DNA from: Pseudomonas sp. MMS21 TM103
GTDB taxonomy: Bacteria > Pseudomonadota > Gammaproteobacteria > Pseudomonadales > Pseudomonadaceae
DNA length: 64,000 nucleotides
Direction: 5' to 3'
Assembly: GCF_022132145.1 (NCBI RefSeq)
Contig: NZ_JAJISP010000008.1
Coordinates: 1 to 64,000 of the forward strand
In this document: positions 25,985 to 34,394 of the stretch, in pieces
How the letters are laid out: every line of letters begins with the position of its first letter
Numbering within the stretch: the first letter of the stretch is position 1
The notes under the pieces: model-generated
What the model was told of the DNA's origin: nothing
Database searches by the model: none
What the model saw: only the letters and a program-made list of their open reading frames with translations
Position numbers and translations under genes: made by a program

Positions 25985-27238
25985 TTACAGCAGCGGGATG
26001 CTGTAGCTGACGATCAGGCGGTTTTCGTCGAGGTCGCCACCGGTGGCGGCAGCATTGCTGCGCACCATCGCATTGCGCCAGCGCACGCCGAGGTTCTTCA
26101 GCGGGCCTTCCTGCACCGTGTAGCTGATGTCCAGGTCGCGTTCCCATTCCTTGCCGTCGCGCCCGCCTGCTCCGGTGAAGTCTTCACCGGTTACATAACG
26201 AACAAAGGCTGCCAGGCCGGGTACGCCATAGGCGGCGAAATTGATGTCGTAGCGTGCTTGCCAGGACTTCTCGTCCTTGCGGGTGAAGTCGAGGATCTGC
26301 AGGTAGTTGACGATGTAGGGGTCGGTCTCATTGAGGAAGGGGAAGGCGTTGTCGCCGCCGACGTCCTGATAACCCAGGCGGAAGGTGTGCGCACCCAGGC
26401 CGGCCCAAAGGTTGACTGAGGTCAGGTCGTTATCCAGCTTGCCACCGAGCTTCTTGCCATTGTCCTGGGAGTCGAAATACGCCAGGTTGGCGCCGAGCTT
26501 CCAGTCGCCAATCGGTTGTATATGCACCAGGTTGTAAAGCTTCTGGTCATAGATGTCTTCGAGTTCGCCGTACCACAGGCCGACCGTGGTATTGCCGCCG
26601 TTGAACTTGTAATCGCCGCCGCCGAAGTTATAGCGGTCGCTTTCGCCGCTGACGTTGCTGGCCCTGATGTCCTGACTGTCGGTGGAGTTGCGGAAATTCA
26701 CCTCGCGCAGCTGACCGCCGTTAAGAGTCAGGCCGTCAATCTCCTGGGAGGAGATCATGCCGCCGTTGAATACCTGGGGCAGCAGGCGTGAATCGCCGGA
26801 GGAGACGATTGGCAGTTTTGGCATCAGGCCACCGACCTTGGCCACGGTCTTCGACATTTTCACTTTGAGCGCCGCGGTGGCCTCGGAGTATTCGTCCGGG
26901 CCTTCGTTGCCAAAGCTATTGGGCAGCAGGTTGGTGCCGGCACGTTCGTCCGATGAGTCGAGCTTCAGGCCCAGGCCTGCATAGGCGTCCAGGCCGAAGC
27001 CTACGGTACCTTCGGTAAAACCGGACTCGGCTTTGAAAATAAAGCCCTGCGCCCACTCCTCGCGTTTGGATTGCTGCGCTGCTGTAGTGTTGCGCAGGTC
27101 ACGGTTCATGTAGAAGTTGCGCAGCTGCAGGCTGGCAGTGCTGTCCTTGATGAATTCGGCGTGAGCCAGGGACGGTAGGGTGAGGCTGGCGCCCAGGGTG
27201 GCAAATGCCACTGCTTGGGCGAGGCGCGTCTTACTCAT
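25985..27238 (-). CDS. OprD-family outer-membrane porin
   Basis: 417 aa. The signal peptide MSKTRLAQAVAFATLGASLTLPSLAHA is followed by the OprD opening EFIKDSTASLQLRNFYMNRD, alternating amphipathic strands throughout, and the typical C-terminal LDENRLIVSYSIPLL. It is an 18-strand substrate-specific channel, probably for a carboxylate or amino acid; the subfamily (OccD/OccK) cannot be set by eye. The start at 27238 has GGAG 9 bases upstream. The ORF from 27253 lacks one. Confidence 0.92.
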   Translation of the reverse strand: MSKTRLAQAVAFATLGASLTLPSLAHAEFIKDSTASLQLRNFYMNRDLRNTTAAQQSKREEWAQGFIFKAESGFTEGTVGFGLDAYAGLGLKLDSSDERAGTNLLPNSFGNEGPDEYSEATAALKVKMSKTVAKVGGLMPKLPIVSSGDSRLLPQVFNGGMISSQEIDGLTLNGGQLREVNFRNSTDSQDIRASNVSGESDRYNFGGGDYKFNGGNTTVGLWYGELEDIYDQKLYNLVHIQPIGDWKLGANLAYFDSQDNGKKLGGKLDNDLTSVNLWAGLGAHTFRLGYQDVGGDNAFPFLNETDPYIVNYLQILDFTRKDEKSWQARYDINFAAYGVPGLAAFVRYVTGEDFTGAGGRDGKEWERDLDISYTVQEGPLKNLGVRWRNAMVRSNAAATGGDLDENRLIVSYSIPLL

Positions 27239-27545
27239 TATTATTGTCTCCATGATGGTGTGCAGACCGGCGCATGACCGACCTGTTACGGCGTTGCGGA
27301 ATAAACCACGAGCGGGCCGGACCAGCCTTTAGACTTTAGTCGGCAGGCTTTATCAATCAGGAACTTGCGTGTGACTACCGAGTCTGATCAGCCTAGCGTT
27401 CGTGGGCGTTGGGGGCATGGGTGATGCGTCAGGCGACGTTCTCCACCTGGCTCTGGTCGCCGCTGGTCGTTCAGTGCCCGCCGCCGCTCAAGTTTGCCGG
27501 CTCGCGGCCGTCAACCGAGTGGATATCCTGCTCTGGTACGTCGTC
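27239..27545. other. Divergent intergenic region porin / DUF5610 gene
   Basis: About 300 bases holding the porin promoter and leader. The plus-strand frame stays open from 27402, but the translated stretch before Met at 27546 shows no family features, so I treat it as untranslated. The real start could still lie upstream. Confidence 0.4.
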
Positions 27546-28685
27546 ATGAACCCTCTTGGCCCGCTCGCTTCGTCAGCTTCACGTTCGTCCCTGCTGAACA
27601 CCCCGACCGCCATACGCAATGAAGCCTTCGCGCAGCAGACCCTGGCCAATCGTCTGGCCGAGCGGCTCGGCCTGGAGCCGGATGCGCTAAGTGGCAAGCG
27701 CGATGCCTTCAGCCCAGACAAGGTCGCCTCGGTGGTCCTCGGTTTTATCGGGCAGCGCCTGGAGAGGGAAGAGGCCGCTGGCGCCGAACCCGCCAAGCTG
27801 CAAGCGTTAATGACCCAGGCCCGTGACGGCGTGGAAAAAGGCTTTGCCGAGGCGCGCAAGATTCTCGACGGTTTGGGCGTATTGCAAGGCAAGGTGGCGG
27901 CCGATATCGATGACACCTATCAGCGCATCCAGGATGGCCTGGGCGACCTCGGCAAACGTTTTGACCCGGCCGCCCTAGAGGCCGCCGGCAATACCCGGGT
28001 CGCTGTCTCCAGCGAGCGTACCGCCGCCGTCGCGCAAACCTTCGAAATGGCAGTGACCACCCGCGATGGCGATCGCCTGTACATCTCCATCGCCCAGGCT
28101 TCGGCCAGCTGGTCACAAACCAGCGTTGCCGCCACCAGCGATGGCAACGCTGCTGCATTGGTTGCCAGCCATCAGTCCGGCAGCGTGCAGGTCGGTGCCT
28201 GGCAGGTCAGCGTCGAAGGTGAGCTGGACGAGCAGGAGCGTGCGGCCCTGGACAAGTTGTTCGGCCAGGTGCAGGACCTCTCCGACAAATTCTATGCTGG
28301 CGACCTGGCGGGGGCTTTCGATCGCGCCATGGCGCTGGACATGGATGGCGAACAGCTGGCCTCGATGTCCCTGCGTCTGACCCAGAGCAGCGTGCGCCAG
28401 GCCACTGACGCCTACAGCGCCGTGGCCGAGCAGGGCGGTCAGGCGGCCAGTGCGGTTAATAGCTCGTTGATTGATTATGCCAAGGGCCTATTTGAGGCGT
28501 TGCGCAACGTCGATAACCTGCTTGAGGATGGTCGCAGTGGCTTGCAGGAACTGCTCAAGGGCGGTTTTGCCCTGGATCCGCGTCTCGACCCGGCCCACCT
28601 GGAAAAGGCCGAACGGCTTAACAGCCGTTTGCTTGATGGTCTGCAAGGATTGCTCGACCCTGCAGCGCTACCGACCGCAGGTTGA
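27546..28685 (+). CDS. DUF5610 domain-containing protein
   Basis: 379 aa, cytosolic, largely helical and alanine-rich. The N-terminal part (about 20-125, FAQQTLANRLAERLGL ... GFAEARKILDGLGVL) is what I recognise as DUF5610. A beta-rich central segment (TFEMAVTTRDGDRLYISIAQAS) and a long helical C-terminus follow. Function is unknown. No strong ribosome site precedes 27546, so the start is approximate; the frame is open back to 27402. Confidence 0.72.
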   Translation: MNPLGPLASSASRSSLLNTPTAIRNEAFAQQTLANRLAERLGLEPDALSGKRDAFSPDKVASVVLGFIGQRLEREEAAGAEPAKLQALMTQARDGVEKGFAEARKILDGLGVLQGKVAADIDDTYQRIQDGLGDLGKRFDPAALEAAGNTRVAVSSERTAAVAQTFEMAVTTRDGDRLYISIAQASASWSQTSVAATSDGNAAALVASHQSGSVQVGAWQVSVEGELDEQERAALDKLFGQVQDLSDKFYAGDLAGAFDRAMALDMDGEQLASMSLRLTQSSVRQATDAYSAVAEQGGQAASAVNSSLIDYAKGLFEALRNVDNLLEDGRSGLQELLKGGFALDPRLDPAHLEKAERLNSRLLDGLQGLLDPAALPTAG

Positions 28686-28774
28686 TGCCTGCCCCAAAGG
28701 ATCAGATGGTGCCGCAGCCTTACGTCGGCAGGGCGCGGTGCTAGACTGCAAGTCCCAATTATGGAGGCCTGTGG

Positions 28775-29011
28775 ATGCTCCCAGAATGCCAACTGTTCGG
28801 TACCCTTGGCTGTCATTTATGTGATGTCGCCGAGGCGATGCTGATGCCTTTCGTCGAACATGGTTTGCAGGTCGAACTGATCGACATCGTCCAGCGCGAA
28901 GACTGGGTCGAGCGCTATGCCTTGCGTATCCCCGTATTGCGTCGCTGCGATACCGGGGCCGAGCTCAACTGGCCGTTCGAGGCCGAGCAGGTAGTAGAAC
29001 TCTTGCGCTGA
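28775..29011 (+). CDS. Glutaredoxin-like (DUF836) thiol protein
   Basis: 78 aa with a single thioredoxin-like fold. CxxC is CHLC (Cys13, Cys16) after the first strand, and the cis-proline loop RIPVLRR follows. The size and order match YruB/DUF836 glutaredoxin-like proteins. A GGAGG site precedes the ATG. The redox partner is unknown. Confidence 0.85.
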   Translation: MLPECQLFGTLGCHLCDVAEAMLMPFVEHGLQVELIDIVQREDWVERYALRIPVLRRCDTGAELNWPFEAEQVVELLR

Positions 29012-29219
29012 GGGTTTAGTTCCGGTGCTGTCGGTCGATAACGATTCAGCCTGTCCCGGTGGTGCATGCTTTTCAGTGGCCCACTCGCTTCCGGCAACAT
29101 GGGTGAGCGCTGCTCTGGCCTGTTGCGAGGAGGCTGTGGCTATGGTCGAAGCGGCGGACCTGGCTCAGCTGTTAAGCTTTGAGCATGTTAAAGCCTGAAT
29201 AAACTACGGAGGATGGTTG

Positions 29220-30104
29220 ATGAGTGTGGTGCTGGGGGATGCGTTATCGCTGCTGTTGTTTCGTTTGCACAGTGGCCGGTTGTTAGGCATTAACCTGCTG
29301 AAGGTCAAGGAAATCATTCCTTGTCCGGCACTGACCAAGCTGCCCAATCGCCATCCCCATGTACGTGGGGTGGCGACCCTGCGCGGTGAATCCTTGATCG
29401 TGGTCGACCTGGCGCGGGCGATTGGCTCCTCCGCCGAGACCGACAGCCGGGACGGTTGCCTGATCGTCACCGAGCTGAGCCGTTCGCGTCAGGGCCTGCA
29501 GGTGCAAAGTGTCGAGCGCATCGTCCAGTGCTCCACCAGCGACGTGCGTCCGCCACCGGCCGGTACCGGCGCGCGTGCCTTCATCACCGGGGTCACCCAG
29601 ATCGACGGCGCCATCGTGCAGATTCTCGACATCGAGAAGGTCCTGCACGAGATCACCCCCGCACTCCCGGAGGAGGTCGATGAGCAGTTGCTCACGGAGG
29701 CCGAGCGCCAACTGCTGCGCGGTCGTCGTGTCCTGGTGGTGGACGACTCCCACGTGGCCTTGCAGCAAACGCTGGTCACGTTGCGCAAGCTCGATCTGGA
29801 TTGCCAGGCGGTGAGAAGCGCCGCCAGTGCGCTGGACGTGTTGCTGACCCAGCACCAGGCCGGCCTGCCGATCGAAGTCCTGGTTTCGGATATCGAAATG
29901 CCGGAGATGGATGGTTACAGCCTGGTCCGGGAAATTCGCCAGCGCAGCGACATCGGCCAGACTTATGTGCTGCTGCACACCTCGCTCGACAGCACCATGA
30001 ACACCGAAAAAGCCCGCTCGGTGGGCGCCAACGATGTGCTCACCAAGTTTTCCACTGTCGACTTGAGCAAGGCGCTACTGCACGCGTTTCAAAGCCTCGC
30101 CTGA
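29220..30104 (+). CDS. cheV: Chemotaxis coupling protein CheV (first copy)
   Basis: 294 aa: an N-terminal CheW-like domain (about 1-155, with RLHSGRLLGINLLKVKEI) joined to a CheY-like receiver (about 175-294). The receiver has the acidic pocket VLVVDDS, phospho-acceptor VSDIEMPEMDGY, and conserved Thr/Lys further on. CheV links chemoreceptors to CheA and is thought to adapt or buffer signalling through phosphorylation. GGAGG precedes the ATG at 29220. There are no other chemotaxis genes beside it. A second CheV gene lies at 42941. Confidence 0.92.
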   Translation: MSVVLGDALSLLLFRLHSGRLLGINLLKVKEIIPCPALTKLPNRHPHVRGVATLRGESLIVVDLARAIGSSAETDSRDGCLIVTELSRSRQGLQVQSVERIVQCSTSDVRPPPAGTGARAFITGVTQIDGAIVQILDIEKVLHEITPALPEEVDEQLLTEAERQLLRGRRVLVVDDSHVALQQTLVTLRKLDLDCQAVRSAASALDVLLTQHQAGLPIEVLVSDIEMPEMDGYSLVREIRQRSDIGQTYVLLHTSLDSTMNTEKARSVGANDVLTKFSTVDLSKALLHAFQSLA

Positions 30105-30125
30105 GGTGTGCTGCATCTGAGCACG

Positions 30126-30163
30126 TAAATACGCACCCTGGATCTGTCCATGGTGCGTATTTA
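30126..30163 (+). terminator. Hairpin after cheV
   Basis: Perfect 12-bp inverted repeat (TAAATACGCACC, then its complement at 30152-30163) with a 14-base spacer, right after the cheV stop. It has no long T-run, so it may stabilise the 3' end rather than terminate alone. Confidence 0.5.
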
Positions 30164-30188
30164 TATGAGCAGTGGCGTTTGCAATGGG

Positions 30189-30223
30189 CAAAACAAAGCC
30201 CGCACGAGGCGGGCTTTGTTTTG
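30189..30223. terminator. Bidirectional terminator between cheV and tRNA-Pro
   Basis: Perfect 15-bp stem CAAAACAAAGCCCGC / GCGGGCTTTGTTTTG with a 5-base loop. The T-rich arm on either strand makes it suitable for cheV and for the convergent tRNA gene. Confidence 0.92.
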
Positions 30224-30264
30224 CTTGTTTCAGAAATTGCACGAGGCAAGTTGAAACTGGGATT

Positions 30265-30341
30265 TGGTCGGAGAGACAGGATTCGAACCTGCGACCTTCT
30301 CGTCCCGAACGAGACGCGCTACCGAGCTGCGCTACACTCCG
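30265..30341 (-). tRNA. tRNA-Pro (anticodon CGG)
   Basis: 77-nt cloverleaf on the minus strand with an encoded CCA end (30265-30267). The acceptor stem CGGAGTG pairs with CTCTCCG (one U-U mismatch), the anticodon stem-loop is CTCGT-TTCGGGA-ACGAG with CGG at 30305-30307, and the T-arm is CAGG-TTCGAAT-CCTG. I see no integrated element at either side. Confidence 0.96.
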
Positions 30342-30494
30342 AATAGGCCGCATTTTACTGAAAAAGTTTTGTTGCACAAGGGGTTAGGCTGATATTTTTT
30401 CCAGTAGCAGGGCGCTCTTTGAGTACTTTTGGTTCTTAGCCTGTACGCAGGGGCCATCAATCGACTGCAGTGGCCGCCTGGGTGCAGGCTGTAC

Positions 30495-30716
30495 TTACAG
30501 CTCCCGGATGGTGCGCACTTGATCCTTGTTGACCTTGGCGCGGTTGCCGTCGAGCTGTTCGAATTCGTAGAAGCCCGATTCATCATCGAAGTCGGGTGTG
30601 TTGATGGTCTGGATTTCACGGCCATCGTTGAGGGTGATTACCGATGGCGATGCGCAGCCGGCCAGTGCGGCCAGGCCCAAGGCGAGCAGGCAGGCGGGAA
30701 GGATCCGCTGAGTCAT
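30495..30716 (-). CDS. YgdI/YgdR family small lipoprotein
   Basis: 73 aa. The signal peptide has lipobox LAGC (ALAALAGCAS), followed by the family core PSVITLNDGREIQTINTPDFDDESGFYEFEQLDG. It is an SH3-like small outer-membrane lipoprotein of unknown function. The start at 30716 has an AAGGA site. It lies about 80 bases downstream of mobA on the same strand, so it may be read from the mobA promoter or its own. Confidence 0.9.
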   Translation of the reverse strand: MTQRILPACLLALGLAALAGCASPSVITLNDGREIQTINTPDFDDESGFYEFEQLDGNRAKVNKDQVRTIREL

Positions 30717-30795
30717 GACATGTTTCCTTGTGTTTAGAGAGGCTGTGTACTGAGCGTCTGACGGATAATTGGTGGCCAAGTTCAGTGATGGGCAT

Positions 30796-31380
30796 TCATT
30801 TGTTCTTCTGCGCGAGCAGTTGTGGAGTGTTCAGGTTGGCCAGGCGTGGATCGTTGGGCGGGCAAACGACGGCAATCGGATCATGGCGGCATAGCCAGCG
30901 TTGCGGGCTGCGTTCACCGGCCAGCCATGCGTCTTCGAGCGTGCTGCCCAGGGATTTCGGGATCAGGCTGAACAAGGGCTCCCAGAAGTCGCCTTGCCGC
31001 ACCATGACCGGGTGGCTGCCGGCATGCCCCAGTAGCTCATCGAGCAAGGCACGGTCGAGTAGGGGCGTGTCGCACGGCAGCACCAGCAGATAGTCGTGGC
31101 GGGCCGCTTGCAGGCCGGCGCGGATGCCGGCCAGTGGACCCTGGAAGTGCTCGTCGTCGTCGCTGATCAGGCGGTCGGCAAAGGCCCTGTAGCGTTCGCT
31201 GTTGCGGTTGCAGGAGATGATCAGGTCGTCGCTGAGCGGTCGCACCAGATCATGCAGCCAGGCGACCAGTGGACGGCCCTGCCACTCGATCAGGCCCTTG
31301 TCTTGGCCGCCCATGCGTTGTCCGCGTCCACCGCACAACAGCAGCACGGAACAGTTCGGCAGAACAGGAGTGGCGGGCAT
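30796..31380 (-). CDS. mobA: Molybdenum cofactor guanylyltransferase MobA
   Basis: 194 aa nucleotidyltransferase that joins GMP to molybdopterin, forming bis-MGD for DMSO-reductase-family enzymes. The GTP-binding signature LLLCGGRGQRMGGQDKGL is at the N-terminus, followed by GPLAGIRAGLQ and the metal-site LVLPCDTPLL. The start at 31380 has GGAGG 7 bases upstream. It is divergent from moaB-moeA, with 68 bases between, so molybdenum genes flank one promoter region. Confidence 0.94.
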   Translation of the reverse strand: MPATPVLPNCSVLLLCGGRGQRMGGQDKGLIEWQGRPLVAWLHDLVRPLSDDLIISCNRNSERYRAFADRLISDDDEHFQGPLAGIRAGLQAARHDYLLVLPCDTPLLDRALLDELLGHAGSHPVMVRQGDFWEPLFSLIPKSLGSTLEDAWLAGERSPQRWLCRHDPIAVVCPPNDPRLANLNTPQLLAQKNK

Positions 31381-31448
31381 GGCAGAGCCTCCAAAGGTGG
31401 GCCTGTGATATAACATCGCGCATTCTCTCAGACAACTGGAAGCCTGCC

Positions 31449-31988
31449 ATGAACCACAAGGCCGAGGCGCAATTCGTGCCCTTGAATATTGCCGTGCTGA
31501 CCGTCAGCGACACCCGTACTCAGGCAACCGACAGCTCCGGTCAGCTGTTCATCGACCGCCTGCAGGCGGCTGGGCATAGCCTGGCGGCGCGGGTGTTGCT
31601 CAAGGACGATCTGTACAAGATCCGCGCCCAGGTCGCGACCTGGATCGCCGACGATCAGGTGCAGGTGGTGCTGATCACCGGCGGCACCGGCTTCACCGGC
31701 CGCGACAGCACCCCGGAAGCCGTGGCCTGCCTGTTGGACAAGCAGGTGGATGGATTCGGCGAGCTGTTCCGGCAGATTTCCGTAGCCGATATCGGCACCT
31801 CGACCATCCAGTCCCGTGCGCTGGCCGGCCTGGCCAATGGCACCCTGGTGTGCTGCCTGCCGGGTTCGACCAACGCCTGCCGCACCGCCTGGGATGGCAT
31901 CCTCGCCGAGCAGCTCGACGCCCGCCATGGTCCCTGTAATTTTGTCGCCCATCTGAAGCAGGCGGCTGCCTGCGAGAGCCGCGGGTGA
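31449..31988 (+). CDS. moaB: Molybdenum cofactor biosynthesis protein MoaB
   Basis: 179 aa MoaB/Mog-fold protein. It carries the MPT-binding loop ITGGTGFTGRDSTPEAV and the conserved LPGSTNACRTAWDGILAEQLD end. In bacteria lacking Mog it adenylylates molybdopterin; E. coli MoaB itself is dispensable. Its stop overlaps the GTG of moeA. The start at 31449 is chosen because the family N-terminus FVPLNIAVLTVSDTRT follows. Confidence 0.93.
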   Translation: MNHKAEAQFVPLNIAVLTVSDTRTQATDSSGQLFIDRLQAAGHSLAARVLLKDDLYKIRAQVATWIADDQVQVVLITGGTGFTGRDSTPEAVACLLDKQVDGFGELFRQISVADIGTSTIQSRALAGLANGTLVCCLPGSTNACRTAWDGILAEQLDARHGPCNFVAHLKQAAACESRG

Positions 31989-33199
31989 ACGGCGGCGAGC
32001 AATCCGGCCTGCTGCCGGTCGAGGCCGCGCTGCAACGTCTGCTGGCGCTGGCCGAGACGATGCCGATCGGTGAGTACGAGCAGGTTGCCCTGGCCGATGC
32101 CGACGACCGGGTGCTGGCCGAACCACTGATTGCCGGGCTGGACTTGCCGCCCTGGGCCAACAGCGCGATGGATGGTTACGCCCTGTGCCTGGCCGACTGG
32201 ACGGGCGAGCCGCTGGTCGTCAGCCAGCGTATCCAGGCCGGTAACGCGCCGCAGCCGCTGCAGCCCGGCAGTTGCGCGCGGATCTTCACCGGCGCGCCGC
32301 TGCCGGCCGGCGCCGATACGGTGGAAATGCAGGAGAACGTGGTGGTCGAGGCGGATGGCCGGGTGCATTTCAGCCAGCCACTGCGACTCGGCCAGAACGT
32401 CAGGGCAAAAGGCCAGGAAACCCAGGTCGGCGACCATCTGTTGCCGGTGGGCGCGCGCCTTGGCCCGATCGAACTGGGCCTGGCGGCCTCGCTGGGGATC
32501 GCCGAGCTGAGCGTGCGCCGGCGTCTGCGGGTAGCGGTGCTGTCCACCGGCGACGAACTGGTCGAGCCGGGCCTGCCGCTGGGGCCTGGGCAGATCTACA
32601 ACAGCAATCGCCGTCTGCTGATGAGCTGGCTGCAGCGCCTCGGCTGTGCGGTGGTGGATGGTGGCATTCTCGCCGACGACCTGGAACTGACCCGCGCGGC
32701 ATTGGCGTCGTTGAGCGATGTCGACCTGATCCTGTCCACCGGCGGAGTGTCGGTGGGCGAGGCGGATTTCCTCGGTGTGGCGTTGCGTGAAGAGGGCGAA
32801 CTAACCCTCTGGAAGTTGGCGATCAAGCCGGGCAAGCCGCTGACCTGCGGCCAGTTCCGTGGCGTGCCGGTAATCGGCCTGCCGGGCAACCCGGCCTCGA
32901 CCCTGGTGACGTTCGGCCTGCTGGCCAGGCCCTATCTGCTGCGCCGTATGGGCGTGCAGCGGGTCGATCCGCTGGGCTTTGCCATGCCGGCCGGTTTCAC
33001 CTGGAGCAAGCCGGGCAAGCGCCGCGAATACCTGCGCGCGCGCTTGGAAGATGGTCGCGTGGTGCTGCATCCCAACCAGAGTTCCGGGGTCCTGCGCAGC
33101 GCCGCCTGGGCCGAGGGGCTGGCCGAGGTGCTGGAGGGCACGACCCTGGCCGAAGGCGACAGCCTGCGCTTTATCCCGTTGAGCGAGATTCTCGGCTAA
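31985..33199 (+). CDS. moeA: Molybdopterin molybdenumtransferase MoeA
   Basis: 404 aa enzyme inserting molybdate into adenylylated molybdopterin. The opening motif LPPWANSAMDGYAL, GQIYNSNRRLL, the domain III loop LSTGGVSVGEADF and LPGNPAS are all present. Translation starts at GTG 31985, overlapping the moaB stop by 3 bases, so the two proteins that act in sequence are coupled. Confidence 0.94.
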   Translation: MNGGEQSGLLPVEAALQRLLALAETMPIGEYEQVALADADDRVLAEPLIAGLDLPPWANSAMDGYALCLADWTGEPLVVSQRIQAGNAPQPLQPGSCARIFTGAPLPAGADTVEMQENVVVEADGRVHFSQPLRLGQNVRAKGQETQVGDHLLPVGARLGPIELGLAASLGIAELSVRRRLRVAVLSTGDELVEPGLPLGPGQIYNSNRRLLMSWLQRLGCAVVDGGILADDLELTRAALASLSDVDLILSTGGVSVGEADFLGVALREEGELTLWKLAIKPGKPLTCGQFRGVPVIGLPGNPASTLVTFGLLARPYLLRRMGVQRVDPLGFAMPAGFTWSKPGKRREYLRARLEDGRVVLHPNQSSGVLRSAAWAEGLAEVLEGTTLAEGDSLRFIPLSEILG

Positions 33200-33236
33200 A
33201 GCTGGGCAGATGCAGGCGCACTAAGTGTTGGGCTGT

Positions 33237-34268
33237 TTAGGCGTTGCCGGCCTTGCCCTGGCTTTCGCGAAACTGCCCCGGGGTCTGGCCGGTCCAGCCC
33301 TTGAAACTGCGGTGGAAGGAGCGCGACTCGGTGAAGCCCAGGTAACTGGCGATGTCCTGGATCGCCAGCTCGCTGCGCAGCAGGTAGTGCGCGGCCAGCT
33401 CCTGGCGCAGTTGGTCGAGGATCTGCTGATAGCTGGTGCCGGCCTGCTGCAGATGACGCTGCAGGGTGCGCAGTGTCATGTTGAATTGTTCCGCCACCCG
33501 TTCCTTGCGCGGCAGGCCGTCCTTGAGCTGCAGGCGCAGGGCGTTCTTGACCCGCTGCGGCAGCGCTTCGTGGTTATCCAGGCCGGCCATCACGGTCAGG
33601 GCATGTTCTTCTAGGGTGCGCAGCAGGTTGGCGTCGGCCTGGCGTAGCGGCATGCCCAGGTAGTCCAGCGGGACGAGCAGGGCGCTGCAGGGTTGCTCGA
33701 AGCGCACCGGGCAGCCGAATACCGCGCTGTACTCGGCGCTGTCCACGCCCTCGGGCAAGGCGTGCTCGAACCAGACTTCCTTTGGTGAACGCTGCATGTC
33801 GGCGATCCAGCGGGCATAGAGCAGCCAGGACGCCAGTACCTCCTCGACCATATGCCGGCGGATCGGCGCGCTCTCGTGGCGGCAGCTCCAGATCAACTTG
33901 ACGTGATCGGCGCTCGCCTCGATCCGGCTGACGCCCATATCGCCCACCAGTTTTTCATAGGGCACGATGCGGTTCATGGCTTCGCCGAGGGTGGCGCAAT
34001 TCATGGCGATGTAGCCGAGCACGCTCCAGGAGCCGGGCTGCACGAAACGCGCACAATGCAGGCCGAACAGCGGGTCGCCGGAGACCTCGATCAGGTGCTC
34101 GAGCAGACGTTGGTGGACTGCCCCGGCAATGCGCTTGCCGTTGTCCGCGAGATCGTCGGCCTCTAGGCCCGCCGCCGCCAGCGCCTGGGCGATATCCAGG
34201 CCCAGCTGTTCGGCGTGGCGCAGGTATTTGAGCAGGGCGGGAACCGAGGTGTAGCCGAGATTATGCAT
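33237..34268 (-). CDS. AraC-family transcriptional regulator
   Basis: 343 aa. An AraC-type ligand-binding N-terminal domain of the OruR/ArgR-like class (about 15-215; GLEADDLADNGKRI, GSWSVLGYIAMNC) is followed by a two-HTH DNA-binding domain (about 235-335; TLRTLQRHLQQAGTSYQQI and LAIQDIASYLGFTESRSFHRSFKGWTGQTPGQFR). It is transcribed away from the AGPS-like/GlpD-like/kinase operon, with 126 bases between, so it most likely activates that operon in response to its substrate. Confidence 0.9.
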   Translation of the reverse strand: MHNLGYTSVPALLKYLRHAEQLGLDIAQALAAAGLEADDLADNGKRIAGAVHQRLLEHLIEVSGDPLFGLHCARFVQPGSWSVLGYIAMNCATLGEAMNRIVPYEKLVGDMGVSRIEASADHVKLIWSCRHESAPIRRHMVEEVLASWLLYARWIADMQRSPKEVWFEHALPEGVDSAEYSAVFGCPVRFEQPCSALLVPLDYLGMPLRQADANLLRTLEEHALTVMAGLDNHEALPQRVKNALRLQLKDGLPRKERVAEQFNMTLRTLQRHLQQAGTSYQQILDQLRQELAAHYLLRSELAIQDIASYLGFTESRSFHRSFKGWTGQTPGQFRESQGKAGNA

Positions 34269-34394
34269 AAGAGTCTTATTCGCAATGGCTTGATTGGCGA
34301 CAACGCCTGTCCCGATCCGACAGTGACGCCGTGCGGCGGCTGGCTAGTATAGGCAGTCAATGATGGCGACCGAAATATCCAGAGGGAGAGGCAG

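Noticed and set aside
27402..27545. N-terminal extension of the DUF5610 protein
   Set aside because: The translated 48 residues show no family features. Kept as non-coding with low certainty because no good ribosome site is seen at 27546 either.
30265..30341. Integration site of a genomic island at tRNA-Pro
   Set aside because: No integrase, no direct repeat of the tRNA 3' end and no foreign composition is seen on either side.
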